A stretch of DNA of 64,000 bases from Luteolibacter rhizosphaerae (GTDB taxonomy: Bacteria; Verrucomicrobiota; Verrucomicrobiia; Verrucomicrobiales; Akkermansiaceae): the NCBI RefSeq assembly GCF_025950095.1, contig NZ_JAPDDR010000005.1, positions 62,001 through 126,000 of the forward strand, written 5' to 3'. Positions 57,709 to 64,000 of this stretch are shown here, piece after piece; position 1 is the stretch's first letter; every line of letters begins with the position of its first letter. Both the position numbers and the translations under genes were made by a program. Under the pieces are notes generated by a model. The model saw only the letters and a list, made by a program, of their open reading frames with translations, had not been told where the DNA came from and searched no databases.

Positions 57709-59883
57709 ATGCGAGCCGGTTCCGCCATACTGCCCCTTTACGGCTTCACGATCTTCTTGGGAGCCGCGCTGCTGTTCCTGCTGCAACTCGTCTTCGCACG
57801 TCTGGCGTTGCCGTTGCTGGGGGGCGCGCCTGCGGTTTGGAACACCGCGATGGTCTTCTACCAAGCCGTGCTGCTGGCGGGATACGGATATGCGCACTGG
57901 ATGGGTATGCGGCCCGCCTCGTGGAATCGAATCGTCGTGCATGGCGTTGTGATGCTGTTGCCCCTGGTCCTGCTGCCCTTCGCGATTCCCGGCGGGTGGC
58001 TTTCGCCTGCGGGGAGTTCGCCGGTGGTCTGGCTGCTGGGCCTGCTTGCGATCGCGGTGGGCGGGCCTTTCTTCGCCGTATCCACCACCGGTCCTCTCCT
58101 GCAGAAGTGGTTCGCCAGCACGGGTCATTCCGCGGCCAAGGACCCGTACTTTCTCTATGCCGCGAGCAACGCGGGCAGTTTGCTTGGATTGCTGGCTTAC
58201 CCGTTCCTGATCGAACCCCACACAAGCCTGAGAATCCAGTCACAGGCCTGGATGCTGGGTTTTACCTTGTTAGGTGTGCTTTCAATTCTCTGCGCTTTCA
58301 TCGCGCGAAAGCAAGGGACGGACCCCGCGGTGTCCGTGTCGTCAGGGGGAGAAGTCGTTCCCACGCTAGCCAGACGTTTGCGGTGGGTTGCTTACGGTGC
58401 CGTGCCATCCAGCCTGATGCTGAGCGTGACAGCTCACATCTCGAGCGAGATCGCCGCCGTGCCGCTACTGTGGGTCATCCCGCTCGCATTCTATTTGGCG
58501 ACATTCATCATCGCGTTCTCGCGGAAGGCATTCCTTCCCTCGGGCTGGGTCGTGCGCATGCTGGCTCTTGCGATGACCACGGTGGTGATGACGATGGCAA
58601 TGGGTGCCACCACGCCGATGCCCTTGCTAGTCGCGCTCCATCTCATCTGCTTCTTCCTCGCCGCGCTGGCCTGTCACGGTTTGCTTGCCGCGGACCGGCC
58701 CGCGCCACGATTTCTCACCGGATTCTATCTTTGGATGTCATTCGGCGGAGTTGTCGGTGGGGCTTTCACCGCGCTGATCGCGCCGCTGCTGCTTACTTCG
58801 ACCGCGGAGTATCCGCTCATGCTGGTCGCGGCGATCCTGCTGGTGTTTCCCAAGCTTGAGACGCGGCCGAAGTTTCTGCTCATGGCGCTCCTGCCCGGCC
58901 TCCTTGCCGCCGGGGTGAGCTTTACCGGGGCGGGCGAAGGTAATCCTTCTCTCCGGCAGTTGCTGGTGTTCGGCATTCCGGCGTTGCTATGCTTCACGCT
59001 TTCGCGGGACCGCTATCGCTATGCCGTCGCCATCGCGGGAGTTCTGCTTGCGGCTCATTTGCTTCCTGCCCGCGGCATGTCGCTGGTGCACGCGACGCGC
59101 AGTTTCTTCGGCATTCATCGGGTGACGAGCGATTCAAAGAACGGGTTTCACTACCTTTTCCACGGCAAGACGGTGCACGGGATCCAGAACCGGAAGGAAG
59201 TGGAACGGCGCACACCACTGGGCTACTATCATCCATCCGGGCCTTTGGGCGATGTCTTTGCGGAACGGGGTGATAATCCTGTTGCCGCGGTAGGCTTGGG
59301 GGCAGGGGCGGTAGCAGCCTACGGCAGACCCGGGCAGGAGATGCATTTCTACGAGATCGATCCCGCGGTGAAGGAGATCGCTTTGAATCCCGCCTATTTT
59401 ACCTACCTGAGCGATTCCCCCGCACGGATCATAGTGACTATCGGTGATGCCCGCCTGAAACTGAACGATGCTCCGGACGGACATTTCCAGCTCATCGTGA
59501 TGGACGCGTATGGCTCCGACTCCGTGCCGGTGCATCTGCTGACCCGGGAGGCGATGGCGCTCTATCTGCGGAAACTGGCTCCGGACGGGGCGATCGCCTT
59601 CCACATCTCGAACCTGCACCTCGACTTGAGGCCGGTCATCGCGAATCTGGCGGCGGATGCCGGGCTGGCCTGCGTCTTCCGTGAAGATGCGGACTTCCCC
59701 GAGGAGGAGCAGGTCAAGGGGCGCTGGCCCTCGCGCTGGGCCGTGATGGCAAGGGAGACCGGCGACTTGGGTGAAGCGGGGAAGTCCCCGCTATGGTCGC
59801 CGCTGGAGCCGAGCCCGGGCCTGAAGGTCTGGACGGACGACCACTCGAGCATCCTGCCGCTGCTCGACCTGCGTTTGCGCTAA
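57709..59883 (+). CDS. Membrane protein with a spermidine-synthase-like C-terminal domain
   Basis: A 724-residue protein. Residues about 1-465 contain some twelve or more hydrophobic segments, starting FTIFLGAALLFLLQLVFARL and AVWNTAMVFYQAVLLAGYGY, as in fused spermidine synthase-like transporters. The C-terminal about 250 residues form a Rossmann methyltransferase/aminopropyltransferase-like fold (NPVAAVGLGAGAVAAYGRPG, MHFYEIDPAVKEIALNP, IIVTIGDARLKLNDAPDGHF, LIVMDAYGSDSVPVHLLT). The SpeE proton-abstraction motif is not cleanly present and no SpeD is nearby, so polyamine synthesis is not established. Such fusions are common and mostly uncharacterised. Confidence 0.8.
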   Translation: MRAGSAILPLYGFTIFLGAALLFLLQLVFARLALPLLGGAPAVWNTAMVFYQAVLLAGYGYAHWMGMRPASWNRIVVHGVVMLLPLVLLPFAIPGGWLSPAGSSPVVWLLGLLAIAVGGPFFAVSTTGPLLQKWFASTGHSAAKDPYFLYAASNAGSLLGLLAYPFLIEPHTSLRIQSQAWMLGFTLLGVLSILCAFIARKQGTDPAVSVSSGGEVVPTLARRLRWVAYGAVPSSLMLSVTAHISSEIAAVPLLWVIPLAFYLATFIIAFSRKAFLPSGWVVRMLALAMTTVVMTMAMGATTPMPLLVALHLICFFLAALACHGLLAADRPAPRFLTGFYLWMSFGGVVGGAFTALIAPLLLTSTAEYPLMLVAAILLVFPKLETRPKFLLMALLPGLLAAGVSFTGAGEGNPSLRQLLVFGIPALLCFTLSRDRYRYAVAIAGVLLAAHLLPARGMSLVHATRSFFGIHRVTSDSKNGFHYLFHGKTVHGIQNRKEVERRTPLGYYHPSGPLGDVFAERGDNPVAAVGLGAGAVAAYGRPGQEMHFYEIDPAVKEIALNPAYFTYLSDSPARIIVTIGDARLKLNDAPDGHFQLIVMDAYGSDSVPVHLLTREAMALYLRKLAPDGAIAFHISNLHLDLRPVIANLAADAGLACVFREDADFPEEEQVKGRWPSRWAVMARETGDLGEAGKSPLWSPLEPSPGLKVWTDDHSSILPLLDLRLR

Positions 59884-59932
59884 AGGGCATTTCCACTCTT
59901 TCGCCGCGCGATTCGGGTGTTAGACTTCGCGG

Positions 59933-60829
59933 GTGTTTCGCATCCGACGACTCCGATCCATCCTCTTCTGGCGGCGCATGAGCCGCCGCTGGGTGCATCA
60001 TCGTCATACGGACAATGCCGCCGCGCTGGCCTTCTATGCCCTGATCTCCCTGCCGCCGCTGCTGCTCATCGGTGTGACCGTGGCAGGTCTGGTGCTGGGT
60101 GAGAAGGCGGCCCATGGCGAGCTGGAAAAGCAGCTCACGGCGGTACTGGGAAGTGAACTCGCCCAGACCATCGAGAACATCATTCAGAGCGCACGAATCG
60201 CGCCACGGTCGCAGCCTTTTGCCTTCGTCGTGGCCATGGTAACGCTGGCCTACGCGGGATCCCATGTGCTTTCAAAGCTCCGCAAAACCCTGAACGTGGT
60301 GAACGAGGCCGCGCCTGCGGATCCTTCCCGCCCATGGCTACGGCGTTTCGGGGCCCGGATGCTCTGTGCCGGTCTGATCCTCTCCTTCGGCATCCTACTG
60401 GTGGTGGCCACGGCCGCGCAGGGATTCGCTTCCTACGTGGCCTCCTACATGGATGCGCCGTGGCTGGCGGATCTGGATCTGTTGCAACGCTTCGGCTGGG
60501 TCTCCACCTATCTCCTGCTCACCATCGCCTTCGCCCTGATCATGAAGGTGCTGCCGCGCCGGCGCCCGCAGTGGAAGTATGCTTTTGTCGGAGCTGCCTT
60601 TGCTGCGGTGACGACAGGCTCGCTAAAGAGCGTGCTCGATGTCTACCTGCGCCACACCTTCTGGGGCTCCTTCATCGGTGGCGGCCTGAATCTGCTGCTA
60701 TTCCTCTTCTGGCTTTTCGTTTCGATCCAAGCTTTCCTTGCGGGAGCGGAGATCGCCGCCTGGCTCGGGCGAACCAAGCGGCGAAAGGAGTCTCAGCGCG
60801 AGGGAATTTCGCGGGCGGCCATCAAGTAG
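59933..60829 (+). CDS. YihY/BrkB-family inner-membrane protein
   Basis: A 298-residue integral membrane protein with a GTG start at 59933, or ATG 59978. It shows the family pattern: an N-terminal segment with HTDNAAALAFYALISLPPLL, FVVAMVTLAYAGSHVLSKLR, FGARMLCAGLILSFGILLVV, MKVLPRRRPQWKYAFVGAAF and the closing WGSFIGGGLNLLLFLFWLFV with SIQAFLAGAEIAA. The family (once called ribonuclease BN by mistake) has six helices and unknown transport function. It converges on and overlaps the GH76-type gene by 37 bp. Confidence 0.87.
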   Translation: MFRIRRLRSILFWRRMSRRWVHHRHTDNAAALAFYALISLPPLLLIGVTVAGLVLGEKAAHGELEKQLTAVLGSELAQTIENIIQSARIAPRSQPFAFVVAMVTLAYAGSHVLSKLRKTLNVVNEAAPADPSRPWLRRFGARMLCAGLILSFGILLVVATAAQGFASYVASYMDAPWLADLDLLQRFGWVSTYLLLTIAFALIMKVLPRRRPQWKYAFVGAAFAAVTTGSLKSVLDVYLRHTFWGSFIGGGLNLLLFLFWLFVSIQAFLAGAEIAAWLGRTKRRKESQREGISRAAIK

Positions 60830-61938
60830 GCCCGCGCCGGGCTAGCTTGATTGAGCAGCATGACTTCCTCCATCGGTCCCGGGCGGCGGCGGTCCCAGCG
60901 GTGGGGATAGCGGCCGTTTTCATCCCGCATCTTCTCACGCAGGTGGACCAGGCAACGGCTCACGGTTTCATGCCAGTGCGGGTTCTTATCGCGGTCCTCA
61001 AGCTCCAGCAGCGCCTCTAACAAGAGGTGCGCGAAGCGCCCGCTATCCGAGATGGCACCGGTCGGATGGATCCAAAGCTTCTCGGCCGAGGTGGCGATCC
61101 GCTTTGCCTCATCCAGATACTTGGCTTCGTCCGTGATCTCGTGAAGGAGACAGTTGGCCCGGATCATGAGGGCTGAATTGTAGGTGAATTTCCGGCGGTC
61201 GACCCGGCCATTGAGACGGATGTTATCCCAGAATAGCCCGTCCTCGTCCTGCAGCGTCTTGTTTGTCCATGCGTAGATCCGTTTTGCCGTTTCCAGATAC
61301 TTCTCGTCCTTGGTGAGCTGATACAACCTCAGGGCAGAGACGATGGTCGGAGCATTGGTGCAGGTATTCTTGGAGCTCTTCTCCACCTCGCGCCAATAAA
61401 GACCTCCGCCGAGCTTGTCGTCCTCGCCGCTCATCACGAAGCGGAAGGTGGCTTCGGAGCGATCGAGATACTTCTTCTCCTTGGTGAGCTCGTGGACTTC
61501 GGCCAGAGCCAGCACGAGCCACGCATTGTCGTCGTAATAGCGGTCGGATGATTTCGGTCCTGGCTGCACGTCGAAGCCCTCGATGCCGTCATGCTTCCAC
61601 CAGTAGACTTGGATGGCATCCGCATACTCTTGCATGGGGCTGAGATACTTCTCCGGTTCCAAGCTCGCGGCAGCGGCCATGGCAGAGAGCTGCACGCCCA
61701 CACCCCACATGAAGGCCGGATGATCCTGCTTGTTCTGGGCCACATTCGCCTTCTCGGCGTAGAGCTTTTTGTCGGGGAGCCAGAGATCCTTCTGCAGCAC
61801 TTCCATGGCCTCTTTCCCCCAGTCCTTGAAGGGTGGGGTAGGGACCTTATCCGGGTCGGCCTGAGCGATCGCGGGGCTCAGGGCGAGGATGGCGAATGCG
61901 CGCCGGAATTGGCCCGCAGAAAGCGTTTGAAGGAGCAT
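60793..61938 (-). CDS. Exported GH76-type glycoside hydrolase
   Basis: The 381-residue protein from ATG 61938 has a signal peptide (MLLQTLSAGQFRRAFAILAL). An (alpha/alpha)6-barrel sequence has repeated aromatic/helical motifs, and the tandem aspartate RYYDDNAWLVLALAEVHEL matches the catalytic DD of GH76 endo-alpha-1,6-mannanases. KNTCTNAPTIVSALRLYQLT and FTYNSALMIRANCLLHEIT are also GH76-like. The substrate may be an alpha-1,6-mannan, but related barrels include other enzymes, so the exact specificity is open. It begins 41 bp after the GH97 stop and is probably in the same operon. Confidence 0.8.
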   Translation of the reverse strand: MLLQTLSAGQFRRAFAILALSPAIAQADPDKVPTPPFKDWGKEAMEVLQKDLWLPDKKLYAEKANVAQNKQDHPAFMWGVGVQLSAMAAAASLEPEKYLSPMQEYADAIQVYWWKHDGIEGFDVQPGPKSSDRYYDDNAWLVLALAEVHELTKEKKYLDRSEATFRFVMSGEDDKLGGGLYWREVEKSSKNTCTNAPTIVSALRLYQLTKDEKYLETAKRIYAWTNKTLQDEDGLFWDNIRLNGRVDRRKFTYNSALMIRANCLLHEITDEAKYLDEAKRIATSAEKLWIHPTGAISDSGRFAHLLLEALLELEDRDKNPHWHETVSRCLVHLREKMRDENGRYPHRWDRRRPGPMEEVMLLNQASPARAYLMAAREIPSR

Positions 61939-61979
61939 GGCAGCGGATTCGTAGCAAAACGCCCGAATCTTGCGCCAGA

Positions 61980-64000
61980 TCAACGTTTCTCAAGAATCAT
62001 GACGAAACCGCCGCCGGGTTCCATGCTTACCGCGACCCGGTCGCCGGGCTTCACGGCGCCTTGTCCGATCACCAGCTTGGTTTTGGATTCGTGTGAGTCG
62101 GAGTAACTCGTTTGTTTCCAGTCTCCGGATCCGATAAAGTCGAGAGCGAGGGGATATTCTTTCCGTGAGTCGGTCCCGTTGATCACGGCAATCCACCATT
62201 GGCCGCCCGAGCGGCGGGCAAGCGCGGCGATTTCGCCAATCTTGCTCCCCGGCAGGACGCGGAGTTCGTCCCAGATCACCGGCTTAGTGCGAATGAAAGT
62301 CTGAATCTCCTCAGGCTGGGCCAAGTAAGATTTCGCGCTATCCGCCCAGTGGTTCAAAGGCGAGTTGTAGGCCACCGCGGTGGCCATCTGGGATCCGGCG
62401 GTGGTCTTGCCCATCGGGCCGCTGCGGAAGGCCATCGGGGTGAAGTCCGCAGGACCCGTGACGAGGCGGGTGAAGGGTAGGGCTGCGAGATGGTAGCGGG
62501 CGATATTGCCGCCCTGCTCCATCCCGTAAATCGCCTCGCGGGTCATCCAGTGCGGGTAGGTGCGTTCCTCTCCTGCGGGTTTGTTGGCGCCATGGAAGTT
62601 GATGAGGATCTTGTGCCTTGCTCCGATCTCGAGACAGGACTTGAAGAAGGCGAGGCGCTCCTGGCTCTCGCTATCCATGAAGTCGATCTTCACGCCGACG
62701 GCACCGGCCTCCGATACCTTCCTGAAAAACTCCTCACGGTTGGTTGGTTCGCGAAGGCGCTCCCAGTGCTCCCAGACCATGATCTTCACCTTCTTGGTCG
62801 CGGCGTAGTCGCAGACCTCCTTGAGCCCTGCCCACTCGTCCTTGCCATTGCGGTGCCAGCCCATCTTCGGCTCCCGCCACGGGTCATCGATGGTGTAGTA
62901 TTCGCAGCCCAGTTTCGCCGCGTCGTCCACGAAGCCCCTGATACGATCCCATTGCGCGGTGTCCCACTGGCCGAAGCCCCAAGTCCAGAAGGCACGGCCG
63001 GGTTTGATCCAATCCGTCTTCGCTCCTTGCGGGAATAGCCCGGGGTCCGGGACGGGGGCGACGTTGTAAACGATGCTCTGGTTGACCAGGTCGGTCAGGT
63101 CCTTCGCGGCGATGACGATGCGCCAAGGGCTGGTGATTTCTCCCTCCACCGTCCAGCCCTTCGGGTCGTCTTCGAAGATGGCGCTGAGGATCCGCCCGCG
63201 CGGTCCGAGAGTCATGCCGCTGTAGCCGAACATGTCCGCCTCGGTGATGCAGGCGTATCCGCCGCCGGGCAACTCGACGGTCACCGGCATGGTGATCTGC
63301 CGTGTCGGGGCATTGTTCTCCGTCGTGAAGCGCAGGTAATTCGCTTCGTAGTTGCCGGTATTATGATGACTCCAGTAGGTGGCCCCTTCCGGCAGCAGGA
63401 AGGAAGTGGCTTCCCCGTTTACCTTGCGAGGGCCGCTGCCGGGCACGATGTAACGCCACGCGATGCCATCATTGTAGGCCCGGAGGTCGAGGAGCCAGGT
63501 CCCGGGAAAGCCCTCCGATTTAAGGCGGACCTTCAAGCCCTTGAAGTGGTCGCGCAGGGTCCGTGTATTGCCGATCCAAGGATAGGTGCTGTCGCCAGTG
63601 TACTCGTCCATGCCGACGATCTTAGCCTTCTTACCGACTTCGTGTCCTCCCACGGTGAGGCCGATCAGAGAGGGAAGGAGGATGGGGCGCTTCGCGAGCG
63701 TTGCTTGGAGCATGAGTTGATCGCCTTCCAGCACGCCCGCCGCCACCTGGCCGTCAGGACTTGCGAGAGCTTGATTGAGCGCCAGCAAGGGTAGGCGGTC
63801 GTTGACCGAGGTGTGATGAGGTAGCTCCATCACCCAGCGAGGCGACATCAAGGGAGGCTTGCCGCCGTGAACGAACTTCGCCTCCGCCCAGTCCGCGTGG
63901 TCGTAGTTCTTGCCATCGCCGCCGTCCGTGACGCGGAGCTCGATCACCTTCTTACCGCTGAGATCGACGTCGATCTTCCTGGCGGCTTCGCCTTTGCGGA
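61980..64000 (-). CDS. GH97 glycoside hydrolase with N-terminal NPCBM-like module (partial, runs off right edge)
   Basis: The open frame continues in phase to the window end, so the true start lies outside; the GTG at 63947 is internal. The most upstream visible codons (KGEAARKIDVDLSGKK, then ELRVTDGGDGKNYDHADWA) match the end of an NPCBM carbohydrate-binding module. The GH97 part follows: LRAYNDGIAWRYIVPG, GRAFWTWGFGQWDTAQWDRI, YYTIDDPWREPKMGWHRNG, GVKIDFMDSESQERLAFFKS, LINFHGANKPAGEERTYPH and AFRSGPMGKTTAGSQMATAV, ending with the beta domain VSMEPGGGFVMILEKR. GH97 members are alpha-glucosidases (inverting) or alpha-galactosidases (retaining); the catalytic type cannot be settled by eye. Followed by the GH76-type gene. 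Confidence 0.85.
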   Translation of the reverse strand, partial: RKGEAARKIDVDLSGKKVIELRVTDGGDGKNYDHADWAEAKFVHGGKPPLMSPRWVMELPHHTSVNDRLPLLALNQALASPDGQVAAGVLEGDQLMLQATLAKRPILLPSLIGLTVGGHEVGKKAKIVGMDEYTGDSTYPWIGNTRTLRDHFKGLKVRLKSEGFPGTWLLDLRAYNDGIAWRYIVPGSGPRKVNGEATSFLLPEGATYWSHHNTGNYEANYLRFTTENNAPTRQITMPVTVELPGGGYACITEADMFGYSGMTLGPRGRILSAIFEDDPKGWTVEGEITSPWRIVIAAKDLTDLVNQSIVYNVAPVPDPGLFPQGAKTDWIKPGRAFWTWGFGQWDTAQWDRIRGFVDDAAKLGCEYYTIDDPWREPKMGWHRNGKDEWAGLKEVCDYAATKKVKIMVWEHWERLREPTNREEFFRKVSEAGAVGVKIDFMDSESQERLAFFKSCLEIGARHKILINFHGANKPAGEERTYPHWMTREAIYGMEQGGNIARYHLAALPFTRLVTGPADFTPMAFRSGPMGKTTAGSQMATAVAYNSPLNHWADSAKSYLAQPEEIQTFIRTKPVIWDELRVLPGSKIGEIAALARRSGGQWWIAVINGTDSRKEYPLALDFIGSGDWKQTSYSDSHESKTKLVIGQGAVKPGDRVAVSMEPGGGFVMILEKR

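Overview
The window looks like a chromosomal piece from a GC-rich member of the Verrucomicrobiota, probably near Luteolibacter, Haloferula or Verrucomicrobium. That is an inference from gene content, with no phylogeny run. The supporting content is two giant exported proteins built of autotransporter-associated beta-strand repeats with DxDxDG C-terminal segments, a beta-propeller histidine kinase paired with a LuxR-type regulator, a FPGAEGYG-type pectate lyase, many exported polysaccharide-degrading enzymes, and frequent GTG/TTG starts with weak ribosome binding sites. I see no prophage, transposase, CRISPR array, rRNA or tRNA.

Layout. 0-5 kb holds a DsbD-type fragment at the left edge, a glycine-zipper lipoprotein, pyrD, hemW and a class II fructose bisphosphatase. 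4.7-9.2 kb is an L-rhamnose catabolic set: rhamnulokinase, a DeoR-family regulator and, divergently, a fused rhamnulose-1-phosphate aldolase/dehydrogenase. 9.2-11.8 kb has a methyltransferase and an exported GH16 enzyme. 11.9-18.2 kb is a phosphate-starvation divergon: a phosphate-selective-type porin opposite pstS-pstC-pstA-pstB, with GTGAC/GTCAC Pho-box-like sites between them. 18.2-27.3 kb carries a small membrane protein, a HupE/UreJ-like protein, a UvrA-family ATPase, an ECF sigma/membrane partner/PDZ trio, RarA and a beta-carbonic anhydrase. 27.3-27.65 kb is a hairpin-rich non-coding stretch.

27.65-50.6 kb is the centrepiece, a locus on the minus strand for pectin and rhamnogalacturonan I. 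It encodes a 1791-residue repeat protein, a response regulator, a propeller histidine kinase, a pectate lyase fused to beta-strand repeats, a fused GDSL/SASA acetylesterase, a Tat-type dienelactone hydrolase, a GH106 alpha-L-rhamnosidase, a second PL1 pectate lyase and a PL4 rhamnogalacturonan lyase. The three transcription units I infer are each preceded by a TACCC(C/G)...GGGGTA-like palindrome (the third is degenerate). The sites lie about 33-35 bp upstream of -10-like hexamers where I can place one. I propose that this is the operator of the locus's own two-component system. The rhamnose released by PL4/GH106 would feed the rhamnose genes at 4.7-9.2 kb; the resulting DHAP could feed gluconeogenesis through the adjacent bisphosphatase.

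50.7-60.8 kb (plus strand) holds a short GyrA/ParC-type topoisomerase subunit, a second HisKA_3 kinase/LuxR-type regulator pair, an AMP-forming acyl ligase followed by a membrane acyltransferase (possibly a surface acylation module), a membrane-spanning spermidine-synthase-like protein and a YihY/BrkB-family protein. 60.8-64 kb (minus strand) has a GH76-type enzyme and a GH97 enzyme with an N-terminal NPCBM-like module that runs off the right edge.
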